A stretch of 64,000 nucleotides of DNA from Haliscomenobacter sp. (GCF_016718685.1 NZ_JADKCX010000001.1:62001-126000), one strand, 5' to 3'. Counted from the stretch's first letter, positions 16,759 through 24,842 are shown. Notes: a model not told the origin generated them from the sequence alone. Made by a program: numbers and translations.

Positions 16759-18354
16759 TTACTTATTGCCCGCAGGCATAAAAATCCGTCTCCAGTTGAT
16801 GCCCTTCGCCAAGGTTCCTTCTTTCAAAGAGAACCAAATCAGCAGCGGCTTACCCACCACATGATCCTCGGGAACAAAACCCCAGTAGCGAGAATCCTCG
16901 GAATTGTGGCGGTTGTCCCCCATCATCCAGTAGTAGTTTTGCTTGAAAGTGTAACGGGTCGTTTCTTTGCCATTGACATAAAACTTGCCGTTGCGCTCTT
17001 CAAACTGATTGCCCTCGTATTTGCCGATTACCCGGCGGTACATGGCTATGCTTTCTGGCTTGAGGTTGATGGTCACTCCTTTTTTGGGGATGTAGATCGG
17101 ACCGTAGTTGTCGAGGTCCCAGGTGCCAAAATGAGCAGTGTCGTAAGGGAAAAGCCGATTTTGGGTGCGGCTCATATCAATGGGTTCAATCACGATGTTT
17201 TTGTCCATCGCCTTGAGTTTGCTTTTTTGTTCATTGTTGAGGATCAGCATCATACTGGCGCTTCCCCCTCCAACTCCCTGTAGTTGATCTTCTTCCGAAA
17301 TGCCCCAATCACTGAAATCTTGGGAATTGATACCGGCGCCAGAAGGGTTGTACACTTGGTACATGTATTGCAGGAACTTGGGGTTGGCCCCGGCTTTTCC
17401 GTTGATGAACACCTGTCGATTGCGAATCTGCAAGGAATCTCCGGGCAAACCGATGCACCGTTTGATGTAGTGATCCATTTTATCCATCGGGCGCGTCACC
17501 ATGGAGACCTGTCCGGTACTAATCATCGTGCTGAAAGGCTGCGGTATGCTTCCCCTGCGGGAGTCATAAATGCTCCAGGTTCTTTTGGGGAATATGAATA
17601 CACTATCACCTTCCGGGTAGTTAAATACGACGGGGTCATTGTGATCAATGCCTTCAAATGCCCGGAGGCGTTTGTATTTGAGTTTGGGCTTTTCCAGGTA
17701 TGACTCGGTATTGAGCACAGGGATGCGGTTGTGCAAAAGGGGCACCATGGCTACCGTTTGGGGCATGCGTAGGCCGTAGCTGGGTTTGCTGACAAACAAG
17801 AAGTCACCTACCAGCATCGAACCCTCCATCGAGGAAGTAGGGATCACATAGGCTTCAATCAAAAACATCCGAATGAAAGCCGCTGCAAATACAGCGAAAA
17901 TGATGGCTTCAGCCCATTCGCGAATGCCCGATTTTTTGTAAGGATTTTCGGCCAATAATTTTTTGTGCTGCCGTTCCTGATTGCGGGTGTCGTGCAACTT
18001 TTGGCGGTATTCACGTTCTTTGGGCAGGATCGGCCCCTCATATTTGTCTTGTTTATTGGTACCCAAATACAAGAAATAAAACGGGGCAAACAACACGGCC
18101 AAGGCGCTGTGGTAAAACTTCAGTTTACCAAAAGAGCGCGCCATATCAACTGCTAAACCTGCATAGATGAAGATGTTGACAATTGGAAGCAACAGAAAAA
18201 TGGCGTGTGTGGGCTTGCGGCCAACCAATTTACCCCATACCAGAAAATTGTAGCCTGGTACCAATCCTTTCCATCCCGCTTCACCGCATTTTTGGAAAAT
18301 AAAGTACAAACTTACACTCAACAGTACGTAACTCAATACAAAAAACCAGATCAT
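16759..18354 (-). CDS. lepB: Signal peptidase I with extended N-terminal membrane region
   Basis: LepB cleaves Sec signal peptides at the outer face of the inner membrane. The 531-residue protein is longer than E. coli LepB. It begins with a membrane region of three to four hydrophobic segments (residues 1-95, with CGEAGWKGLVPGYNFLVW). A charged linker follows, then the anchor helix (about 150-168). The catalytic Ser is Ser175 in VIPTSSMEGSM and the Lys is Lys298 in DHYIKRCIGLPGD. Box E is GDNRHNSEDSRYWGFVP near the C-terminus. About 60 extra residues lie between the Lys box and box E, as in other Bacteroidota enzymes. The gene is intact. Its upstream region is occupied by a large inverted repeat. 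Confidence 0.95.
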   Translation of the reverse strand: MIWFFVLSYVLLSVSLYFIFQKCGEAGWKGLVPGYNFLVWGKLVGRKPTHAIFLLLPIVNIFIYAGLAVDMARSFGKLKFYHSALAVLFAPFYFLYLGTNKQDKYEGPILPKEREYRQKLHDTRNQERQHKKLLAENPYKKSGIREWAEAIIFAVFAAAFIRMFLIEAYVIPTSSMEGSMLVGDFLFVSKPSYGLRMPQTVAMVPLLHNRIPVLNTESYLEKPKLKYKRLRAFEGIDHNDPVVFNYPEGDSVFIFPKRTWSIYDSRRGSIPQPFSTMISTGQVSMVTRPMDKMDHYIKRCIGLPGDSLQIRNRQVFINGKAGANPKFLQYMYQVYNPSGAGINSQDFSDWGISEEDQLQGVGGGSASMMLILNNEQKSKLKAMDKNIVIEPIDMSRTQNRLFPYDTAHFGTWDLDNYGPIYIPKKGVTINLKPESIAMYRRVIGKYEGNQFEERNGKFYVNGKETTRYTFKQNYYWMMGDNRHNSEDSRYWGFVPEDHVVGKPLLIWFSLKEGTLAKGINWRRIFMPAGNK

Positions 18355-18380
18355 GCTGTACAGGTTTGTGTGAATGATAT

Positions 18381-18542
18381 TAGACTTGTTGTAACTGGAG
18401 CGCTTGAGATCAAAAATAAGGGATTTTTTTCCTGATTGAGGCTTATTTTAGAGTGCGTAGCAGCGCTACGGACTAAAATAAACGAAAAGCAGGGAAAAAA
18501 GACCATTTTTGAGCCAAGCAGTCTCCCGTTACAACAAGTCTA
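18381..18542. repeat. Long inverted repeat upstream of lepB
   Basis: The outer arms are AGACTTGTTGTAACTGGAG (18382-18400) and its near-complement CTCCCGTTACAACAAGTCT (18523-18541). Pairing continues inward through CAAAAAT and GGGA/TTCCC tracts. The centre (TTATTTTAG...GTAGCAGCGCTAC...CTAAAATAA) forms a second hairpin. It lies between lepB and the metallophosphoesterase gene, both on the minus strand. No gene is seen here. Confidence 0.8.
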
Positions 18543-18630
18543 TTCAGTAGCCCTTTTAGGAACGCCCCAAATATAAAGCTTTCGGGGTTAGTTGCGAAAC
18601 CTTATTGAAAATTACAGCTTTAAAAGGTTT

Positions 18631-19860
18631 TTATGCTGATTGCAACTCAATTACGGTTACTTCAGGCAAAATGCCAACGCGACCGGGATATCCCAAAAAG
18701 CCTAAACCCCGATTGACGTACAAAAACTGCTCGCCTTGCTGGTACAAGCCGGCCCATTGTTTGTACATGAATTGGGCTGGACTCCATTTGATCCAGCCAG
18801 GAATCTCGATGCCGAACTGGAATCCGTGGGTATGCCCCGAAAAAGTGAGGTTGATGTCTTTGAACTCTGGCACAATTTGCAAATCCCAGTGCGAAGGATC
18901 ATGCGAAAGCAATAGTTTAACGTTGGCCCCATCCGAGCCACTGTGGGCATCGGCCAAACGACCCATTTTGGGGAATTGGGGCAACGCAGAGTAGTTCTCC
19001 ACGCCAATAATGGCTACTTTTTCATTGTTGATGTCCAGCATGCGGTGCTCATTCATCAGCAAATCCCAGCCCAGTTTTTTGTGGATGCCTTTTAATTTCT
19101 CTAGGTTGGCGTCTTTTTCTTCCTCGTTCTTCCAATGGTGGTACTCCCCGTAATCATGATTGCCCAACACCGAATAAACCCCGTATTTGGCTTCAATTTT
19201 ATCAAAAACATCCATAAAATCGGACATTTCATCCGAATGGTCGTTGACCAGGTCACCCGTAAAAAAGACCAGGTCGGGCTTTTGGGCATTGATCAGGTCG
19301 ATGGCATTTTTGACCGGATCTTTGAAGGTGAAACTACCGGAATGGATGTCGGAAATTTGTACAATTTTTAAACCCACTAAATTGGGTGACAAACCTTTGA
19401 TGCCTACTGATTCTTTAAACAACTGGTAGCGGTAAGGATTGCGAATGATGCCGTAAGACAAGGAAAAGAAAGGGACAGCACCGAAAAAAATGCCCATTTT
19501 GCTCAAAAAACGGGAACGAGAAATGTCAAACTCTGCCGGGCCACCATTTACTCGTTGACCCACCCACATGGTCAAACGGCGCAAGTCGTCAATCAACAGT
19601 AGGGGAACAATCAAAAACTTGGAAATGTAAATGATGAACACAATGGTGCGGGAGTACGTTTCCATATTTTTACTCCAGCCATTGGCCAAACCCCAGAAAT
19701 GGGCAAAAAGATAGAACAGGCTAAAAGCGGTAAGTGCCCAAAAGAAGCCATACACGATGTTTCGTGTCATCAGCGACCAGTTTTGTGCAAGGTGCCTAAC
19801 CGCTTGAAAACTATACACATCAATGGCCAACAAGAAGAGGATGAAGATAGTGAATCGCAT
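18631..19860 (-). CDS. Membrane-anchored calcineurin-like metallophosphoesterase
   Basis: The 409-residue protein starts at MRFTIFILFLLAIDVYSFQ; the 15 open codons upstream are less likely. Four hydrophobic segments occupy about residues 1-150. The phosphoesterase domain follows with all five blocks: QISDIHSG, FTGDLVND, LGNHDYGEY, LLLSHDPSHWD and FSGHTHGFQFG. These supply the Asp, His and Asn ligands of the di-metal site. Members of this family include UDP-2,3-diacylglucosamine hydrolase-like and YkuE-like enzymes that act at the membrane. The layout (N-terminal helices then catalytic domain) fits the YaeI/YkuE type, but the substrate is not determined. It diverges from kdsA, which also belongs to envelope synthesis. 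Confidence 0.9.
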   Translation of the reverse strand: MRFTIFILFLLAIDVYSFQAVRHLAQNWSLMTRNIVYGFFWALTAFSLFYLFAHFWGLANGWSKNMETYSRTIVFIIYISKFLIVPLLLIDDLRRLTMWVGQRVNGGPAEFDISRSRFLSKMGIFFGAVPFFSLSYGIIRNPYRYQLFKESVGIKGLSPNLVGLKIVQISDIHSGSFTFKDPVKNAIDLINAQKPDLVFFTGDLVNDHSDEMSDFMDVFDKIEAKYGVYSVLGNHDYGEYHHWKNEEEKDANLEKLKGIHKKLGWDLLMNEHRMLDINNEKVAIIGVENYSALPQFPKMGRLADAHSGSDGANVKLLLSHDPSHWDLQIVPEFKDINLTFSGHTHGFQFGIEIPGWIKWSPAQFMYKQWAGLYQQGEQFLYVNRGLGFLGYPGRVGILPEVTVIELQSA

Positions 19861-19923
19861 TTTCGTCAAATTGATAAACAATGGTTTAACACTGGAATAG
19901 AACAAAGGGATTAATTTAAAACG

Positions 19924-19931
19924 TAAATTTG
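19924..19931 (+). promoter_or_regulatory. Probable kdsA promoter -7 element
   Basis: TAAATTTG matches TAnnTTTG, 26 bases upstream of the kdsA ATG. A clear TTG is not present at the -33 position. Confidence 0.35.
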
Positions 19932-19956
19932 CGCTTTCTTAGACCATAAATCAATT

Positions 19957-20769
19957 ATGCTGGACAAAATACCCAATCTTAAGCATCTGCGGAGTGGTAA
20001 TTTTTTTCTCATCGCTGGCCCTTGCGCCATCGAAGGAGAAGATATTGCTTATGAAATCGCCGAAAAAGTGCACAACATCTGTGCCCGACTGGAAATTCCT
20101 TATATCTTTAAAGGTTCTTACCGTAAAGCAAATCGCTCGCGACTTGATTCTTTTACCGGGATTGGCGATGAGCAAGCACTAGAAGTGCTCCAGAAAATAG
20201 GACAACATTACGGGATTCCGGTGACGACCGATATCCATACCGATGAAGAAGCCGCTTATGCGGCAAAATACGTCGATGTGTTGCAAATTCCGGCTTTTTT
20301 GTGCCGACAGACCAGCCTTTTGGTGGCTGCCGCCGATACAGGCAAAGTAGTCAATGTAAAAAAAGGCCAGTTCATGAGCCCTGAAGCCATGAAGTACGCC
20401 GTGGATAAAATCCGGCAGTCGGGCAACGATAAAATCTTCCTGACCGAGCGGGGGGTGACCTTTGGTTATCAGGACTTGGTGATTGATTACCGCGGCTTGC
20501 CCGTGATGCAATCTTTCGGGGTACCCGTCGTTTTGGATTGTACCCATTCCCTACAACAACCCAACCAGGCCAGTGGAGTGACTGGAGGCAGACCCGCCCT
20601 CATTGAAACGGTGGCCAAAGCGGCCATTGCCGTTGGGGTTGACGGCCTTTTTATTGAAACCCATCCTCGGCCAGCTGAAGCCAAATCCGATGGTGCCAAT
20701 ATGTTGCCACTGGAACGATTGGAGCCGATGTTGGAAAAACTGGTGAAAATTCGCGAAGCGATAAAATAA
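19957..20769 (+). CDS. kdsA: 3-deoxy-8-phosphooctulonate synthase (KdsA), metal-dependent type
   Basis: KdsA condenses phosphoenolpyruvate with arabinose 5-phosphate to make Kdo-8-phosphate for lipopolysaccharide inner core. The 270-residue length fits. The motifs are FLIAGPCAIEGED, FKGSYRKANRS (phosphate and A5P site), TDIHT, QIPAFLCRQTSLL, VTFGYQDLV, DCTHSLQQP and ETHPRPAEAKSDGANML. Cys23 in AGPCAIE stands where metal-dependent enzymes (Aquifex type) carry their metal-binding Cys; E. coli-type enzymes have Asn there. The later His and Glu/Asp ligands (DCTHS, ETHPRP, AKSDG) are present. The gene is intact and leads a plus-strand run with a small secreted protein 10 bases downstream. Confidence 0.96.
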   Translation: MLDKIPNLKHLRSGNFFLIAGPCAIEGEDIAYEIAEKVHNICARLEIPYIFKGSYRKANRSRLDSFTGIGDEQALEVLQKIGQHYGIPVTTDIHTDEEAAYAAKYVDVLQIPAFLCRQTSLLVAAADTGKVVNVKKGQFMSPEAMKYAVDKIRQSGNDKIFLTERGVTFGYQDLVIDYRGLPVMQSFGVPVVLDCTHSLQQPNQASGVTGGRPALIETVAKAAIAVGVDGLFIETHPRPAEAKSDGANMLPLERLEPMLEKLVKIREAIK

Positions 20770-20779
20770 TGTATGCTTT

Positions 20780-21208
20780 ATGCTGAAAAAGCTTTTTCTA
20801 GCCTGTTCTATTCTGGTACTCCCCTTGTTGATCCATGCGCAGATCAAGCGGACGGTTCATGAAGTGATCCCGGTATCGGATACCATCCAGACCATTACCT
20901 GTGAATTTTATGATTCCCTGAAAGTACAGTGCTGGCCAAGTAATTCGATCATGCTGGAGATTACCATTACACACAAAAATTATAGCACCGACAGTATCCT
21001 TAAAGGCTTGATCGAACAAGGACGTTATCGTTTGGACCCGGTGAAATCGGATGATCGACTGCACATCAAATTCGACTTGCGCAACCGAGGCATATTGAAT
21101 ACCCTGACCAGTGGGGAAATTCCCGAAGAAGTCAGTGTGAACATTTTTATTCCCGAAGATTTTGAAGAGGGCGCGAAAGGAGAGTGGAAACGCAAAAAAA
21201 AATCGTAA
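20780..21208 (+). CDS. Small secreted hypothetical protein
   Basis: This 142-residue protein has a signal peptide (MLKKLFLACSILVLPLLIHAQ, cleavage after HAQ). A beta-rich mature part follows, with a basic C-terminal tail (GEWKRKKKS). The central text (TITCEFYDSLKVQCWPSNSIMLEIT) loosely recalls auto-transporter-adhesin-head or DUF4097-like beta-helix proteins, but no confident family can be named. It starts 10 bases after kdsA and ends 22 bases before the FAD-dependent dehydrogenase gene, so the three genes likely share a transcript. A periplasmic or outer-membrane location is inferred from the signal peptide. Function unknown. Confidence 0.75.
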   Translation: MLKKLFLACSILVLPLLIHAQIKRTVHEVIPVSDTIQTITCEFYDSLKVQCWPSNSIMLEITITHKNYSTDSILKGLIEQGRYRLDPVKSDDRLHIKFDLRNRGILNTLTSGEIPEEVSVNIFIPEDFEEGAKGEWKRKKKS

Positions 21209-21230
21209 GGCCGCCCCAACAATACCAGCA

Positions 21231-22799
21231 ATGATTCGAGAGATAGAGTTAAAAATTTCTCCAGCCGAAGCCCACAATGAGCAACTGATTCGTAGCCGAG
21301 CTGCTGGGAAATTGAAACTGCAAGATGATCAAATTCAGGAAGTAAGGATATTGCGTCGCTCCATCGATGCCCGGGGAAGTCAACCCATTTTTTTGCTAAA
21401 AGTTGCGGTGTACATCGGGGAAAATTATCATGGCGAACCCGCAATTTTGCCCCAACTCAAATCCGTGGCTGATCGGCCCGCCGTTATCATCGTAGGTGCT
21501 GGGCCAGCGGGTTATTTTGCTGCGCTGGAGCTGATTGAACAAGGCCTCAAACCCATCGTATTGGATCGGGGCAAAGACGTGCGTACCCGGCGCAGAGACC
21601 TGCGGGCCATTCAACAGTTTGGCCAGGTAAACCCACACTCCAATTATTGTTTTGGAGAGGGGGGCGCTGGTACCTACTCCGATGGAAAATTGTACACCCG
21701 CTCGCACAAGCGTGGAACCATCGACAAAGCCATGCAGTTGTTGGTAGAACACGGAGCTTCTGCTGAAATTTTGATTGATGCCCATCCGCACATCGGCTCC
21801 AATAAATTGCCCAACCTGGTGGCCAACATCCGCGCCACCATTCTGCATTACGGCGGCGAAGTCCATTTTGATCACTATGTGACCGACTTTATCCTCCACC
21901 ACCAGCGCATGATCGGCGTCGTGGTCAATGATACCCTGGAATACCGCGGAGAAGCGGTGATCCTGGCCACCGGGCACTCCGCACGTGACATTTATTACCT
22001 CTTGCAGCGGCACAACATTGCCCTGGAGGCAAAACCCTTTGCACTGGGCGTGCGCATAGAACATTCCCAGCAACTCATCGACCGCATTCAGTACAACGTA
22101 GCCAAGCGGGATGAACATTTGCCTGCCGCCAGCTACAAATTGGTGACCCAGGTAGCGGGACGGGGCGTTTTTTCCTTTTGTATGTGTCCGGGTGGACTGG
22201 TGGTTCCGGCTGCGACCGCAGCGGGCGAAATTGTGGTCAACGGCATGTCCATGTCGCGGCGCGATTCCCCGTATGCGAACTCGGGTACGGTGGTGGCGGT
22301 TGAACTAGAAGACCTTGCTCCTTTTTCGGCCCACGGTGTTTTCGCCGGATTGGAGTTTCAACGCGCCGTAGAGCAAGCCATGTTCCGGTTTGGAGATGGC
22401 TCTCAAAAAGCCCCAACCCAGCGTTTGACCGACTTTGTGAAGGGAAAAATATCCAGCAGCTTGCCGGGTTCTTCGTATATCCCAGGCTTGATTTCTGCAC
22501 CCCTGCACGAGTTGTTGCCCCCGGCAATTTATGACCGGCTGAAATTGGGGGTATCCGATTTTGGCCGCAAAATGAAGGGCTATTACACCGAGGAAGCCAA
22601 CGTCATTGGCACCGAAAGTCGAACCAGTTCACCGATTCGGATTCCCCGCAACGCCCAAACCCTAATGCACGAGGGGGTGGAAGGGCTTTTCCCGAGCGGA
22701 GAAGGCGCGGGTTATGCCGGAGGGATTATTTCGGCGGCGATGGACGGGGAGAATGTGGCGAAAGCGGTAACGGCTTACATTATACCCCACGCGGGATGA
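21231..22799 (+). CDS. NAD(P)/FAD-dependent dehydrogenase, COG2509 type
   Basis: The 522-residue protein begins with an approximately 80-residue alpha/beta domain (MIREIELKISPAEAHNEQLI). A Rossmann FAD-binding motif (VIIVGAGPAGYFAALELIEQG, glycines 89, 91 and 94) and GEGGAGTYSDGKLYTR follow. A second nucleotide-contact region is GEAVILATGHSARD. The C-terminal FPSGEGAGYAGGIISAAMDG completes the FAD site. This is the layout of the uncharacterised FAD-dependent dehydrogenase group (COG2509). The start at 21231 was chosen because the upstream in-frame extension overlaps the preceding gene. The last seven codons and the stop form one arm of a long palindrome. The substrate is unknown; a cytoplasmic location is expected. 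Confidence 0.88.
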   Translation: MIREIELKISPAEAHNEQLIRSRAAGKLKLQDDQIQEVRILRRSIDARGSQPIFLLKVAVYIGENYHGEPAILPQLKSVADRPAVIIVGAGPAGYFAALELIEQGLKPIVLDRGKDVRTRRRDLRAIQQFGQVNPHSNYCFGEGGAGTYSDGKLYTRSHKRGTIDKAMQLLVEHGASAEILIDAHPHIGSNKLPNLVANIRATILHYGGEVHFDHYVTDFILHHQRMIGVVVNDTLEYRGEAVILATGHSARDIYYLLQRHNIALEAKPFALGVRIEHSQQLIDRIQYNVAKRDEHLPAASYKLVTQVAGRGVFSFCMCPGGLVVPAATAAGEIVVNGMSMSRRDSPYANSGTVVAVELEDLAPFSAHGVFAGLEFQRAVEQAMFRFGDGSQKAPTQRLTDFVKGKISSSLPGSSYIPGLISAPLHELLPPAIYDRLKLGVSDFGRKMKGYYTEEANVIGTESRTSSPIRIPRNAQTLMHEGVEGLFPSGEGAGYAGGIISAAMDGENVAKAVTAYIIPHAG

Positions 22800-22947
22800 C
22801 CAGGTGATTTTTGTCTCTTTCTTTTTTCACCCTGCCTCGTTGCAAATGCTCGCCGTAGCTTTGGCTACGTCTGCGCTTTGCGCCTTGCAGGTCAAAAAAA
22901 TAAATTCGCCAAAATTTCACCTGCCCTCCCCGCGTGGGGTATAGTGT
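22777..22947. repeat. Long inverted repeat beginning inside the FAD-dehydrogenase coding end
   Basis: The left arm (22777-22813, ACATTATACCCCACGCGGG...) includes the last seven codons and the TGA of the upstream gene. The right arm (22910-22947) is its near-complement (CCCCGCGTGGGGTATAGTGT). The centre holds a smaller hairpin (CGTAGC-TTTG-GCTACG). The rest of the gap to the DoxX gene (22948-23080) holds the operator described separately. Confidence 0.8.
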
Positions 22948-23027
22948 AAAGACAAAGCCCTAATTAACCTCCATTTCGACTTGATCTTTTAAAGATTTTC
23001 CTGAATATTGCGGCGATAACCCCAGAA

Positions 23028-23047
23028 GGGTATTATCTTGCATACCC
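23028..23047. promoter_or_regulatory. Candidate operator/promoter for the DoxX gene
   Basis: GGGTAT and ATACCC form a perfect 6-8-6 inverted repeat. The 8-base spacer TATCTTGC resembles a -7 element (TAnnTTTG). The site is 34 bases upstream of the DoxX ATG. A repressor binding here would cover the promoter. Confidence 0.4.
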
Positions 23048-23080
23048 TAACCATTAGCAATCTATTACCAAATTATCGAC

Positions 23081-23500
23081 ATGAAAGCCATTATGGACCT
23101 GATCGGTCGAATCTGTATATCGCTGATTTTTTTTTATGAAGCCTACGACTCCATTGTGTACGCCAAGGCCACGAAGGCAATGATGACGGAATACGGAGTA
23201 GTCTGGCGACAAGACCTCCTCTTTTACGGGGCGATAGTGGCTTTGGTACTCGGGAGTATTCTGGTGCTGATTGGGTACCGAGCGGGTTTAGGGGCATTTC
23301 TGCTTTTGGCGTATTGGATACCTGTTACGTTGATTGTACATTCGTTTTGGAATGATGCACCTGAGTTGCGCAGGATGGAGTCCATCCACTTTATGAAAAA
23401 CATTGCCATCGTTGGCGGTTTACTTTCGGTACTGGTCAATGGCAGCGGGAAAATCAGCATTCGCCGTTTATTTGCTACTTTTAGGGTACGCAATGCCTGA
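23081..23500 (+). CDS. DoxX-family small membrane protein
   Basis: The 139-residue protein has four transmembrane segments (about 5-23, 46-65, 69-90 and 105-125) and the DoxX pattern. RICISLIFFYEAYDSI is in helix 1, LVLIGYRAGLGAFLLLAYWIPVTLIVHSFW covers helices 2-3, and ESIHFMKNIAIVGGLL is in helix 4. DoxX proteins are inner-membrane proteins linked in some bacteria to thiol or oxidative stress, but most have no proven activity. It stands alone, with a candidate palindromic operator upstream and a LytTR regulator 112 bases downstream on the same strand. Function is inferred from family only. Confidence 0.85.
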   Translation: MKAIMDLIGRICISLIFFYEAYDSIVYAKATKAMMTEYGVVWRQDLLFYGAIVALVLGSILVLIGYRAGLGAFLLLAYWIPVTLIVHSFWNDAPELRRMESIHFMKNIAIVGGLLSVLVNGSGKISIRRLFATFRVRNA

Positions 23501-23612
23501 TACAGAGAAATTTATTTTTTTCATATATAAAACCCTTTTCTCTGTTTTTTTGTACCTTTACTTGTACCCAATCTTTCATTCAGGACATTTACTTCTAAAA
23601 AAAGCGACAAAC

Positions 23613-24380
23613 GTGATCAAGGCAATAATCGTAGAAGACGAGATTAAAGGAAGGAATAATCTCAAGAACCTGCTCAAACAACACTGCGAACAGGTTGAAA
23701 TTATTGGTGAAGCAGGCACCAATTCAGAGGCTTTGGTTTTGCTGTCAGATGAGACCATTGAGCCCGATGTTGCCTTTTTGGACATTAGCCTTCCCGACGG
23801 ACTGATATTTCAAATGTTAAGTCAGTTGGAAAATTTAGATTTTGAGATTATCTTTGTGACAGCTTATGAAGAATATGCCATAAAAGCTTGTGAATATAGC
23901 TCGATTGGTTATATCTTGAAGCCGATTGATCCCGACGCGCTAAAAGAAGCCGTTAGTAGAATTCGGATTCGGACAAAAAACCAGATGGACAAGCGGCTGG
24001 AAATTTTCAGCGCTTACTACAACAACCCCAATGCTTTTTCAAAAATGAGTATTTCAGCCGTAGATGGCATCTACTTTGTCAACATCAAAGACATTGTACG
24101 CTTCGAGGCTGAAGACAATTATACCCACATCTACCTCAATGGCGGTGAACGAATCACCGCTTCCCGCACGATCAAATCTTACGAAGATTTGCTAGCTCCC
24201 TTCAATTTCTACAGGGTTCACAAGCGGCATGTAATCAATTTGAACTACATGCGTAAGTTTGTGAAAGGAGAAGGAGGCTTCGTAATTATGGATGACAACA
24301 TCAAAATCGAAGTCTCCCGCCGTCGCCGACCTGCGTTTATGGAACAATTGCGTAGGCTTCAGGAAGGACCGGTGCAGTAA
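23613..24380 (+). CDS. LytTR-family response regulator, no adjacent kinase
   Basis: The 255-residue protein has a receiver domain (about 2-120) with phospho-acceptor Asp57 in PDVAFLDISLPDG, acidic pair VEDE and conserved Lys in YILKPIDPD. A LytTR DNA-binding domain follows (about 145-250) with VRFEAEDNYTHIYL, FYRVHKRHVINLNYM and VSRRRRPAFME. The GTG at 23613 was chosen because it begins the receiver strand (VIKAIIVEDE); the open frame extends upstream into the DoxX gene. Such regulators usually work with a LytS-like membrane kinase, but none is nearby, so it is an orphan here. It lies 223 bases upstream of the small double-glycine-leader peptide gene, a plausible but unproven target. Confidence 0.88.
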   Translation: MIKAIIVEDEIKGRNNLKNLLKQHCEQVEIIGEAGTNSEALVLLSDETIEPDVAFLDISLPDGLIFQMLSQLENLDFEIIFVTAYEEYAIKACEYSSIGYILKPIDPDALKEAVSRIRIRTKNQMDKRLEIFSAYYNNPNAFSKMSISAVDGIYFVNIKDIVRFEAEDNYTHIYLNGGERITASRTIKSYEDLLAPFNFYRVHKRHVINLNYMRKFVKGEGGFVIMDDNIKIEVSRRRRPAFMEQLRRLQEGPVQ

Positions 24381-24603
24381 GGTAAAAGGATCGGAATTAT
24401 TTTTTTCTGTGCTTTTTACCCAAAAGATCTTCTGGAAGCTTAACTTTGGCAAGGTTTGTAGCTTGCATACTGGTATTTGTCTCGTAGTTGTGTACAGCTT
24501 TGAGACAATTTGACGTTCATTACTTGGTACTTTGGGGTAGTGTTCTTAACTTTCGCAATAGGAACCGATTTAAGCAATTTTTTATCCCATAAAACGCACT
24601 CAT

Positions 24604-24753
24604 ATGGGAAAACCAAAAGATGAAAAAAAGAACCTGGACGACCTGAAAAAAGACCTTAAAACCGTCAAGAAAGAGGATATGAAAAAGATCACTGGCGGTA
24701 AAAAGGATGGGAAGAACTGGAACAATGGCTGTGGGGGAATCATCCCGCAGTAA
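24604..24753 (+). CDS. 49-residue peptide with double-glycine leader, bacteriocin/natural-product-precursor-like
   Basis: The frame starts at ATG 24604 and stops with TAA at 24751-24753. The first 32 residues are Lys/Asp-rich and amphipathic, with the leader-like text LKTVKKEDMKKITGG ending in Gly31-Gly32. The pattern (hydrophobic residues spaced before GG, acidic residues mid-leader) resembles substrates of C39-peptidase ABC exporters and Bacteroidota precursor leaders. The 17-residue remainder KKDGKNWNNGCGGIIPQ is Gly/Asn-rich with a single Cys. A strong terminator follows at 24784. No transporter, maturation enzyme or immunity gene is in the window. Processing, export and activity are inferred. 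The gene is isolated and lies between the LytTR regulator and a convergent Ig-repeat gene. Confidence 0.7.
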   Translation: MGKPKDEKKNLDDLKKDLKTVKKEDMKKITGGKKDGKNWNNGCGGIIPQ

Positions 24754-24783
24754 AGGTTTCACAGTCCGAATGCTGTTCTTACT

Positions 24784-24826
24784 AAAAAAACCTCCTGAGG
24801 ACATTTGTCTGCAGGAGGTTTTTTAG
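24784..24826. terminator. Strong hairpin terminator after the peptide gene, shared with the convergent gene
   Basis: AAAAAACCTCCTG pairs with CAGGAGGTTTTTT, leaving a 15-18-base loop. U-runs occur on both strands, so it can end transcripts from both directions. Confidence 0.85.
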
Positions 24827-24842
24827 TTTGTACTTCTTGCGG

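Noticed and set aside
24604..24753. A lanthipeptide or thiopeptide gene cluster around the small peptide.
   Set aside because: The peptide has only one Cys and few Ser/Thr in its tail, and no synthetase, cyclase or transporter gene is nearby.
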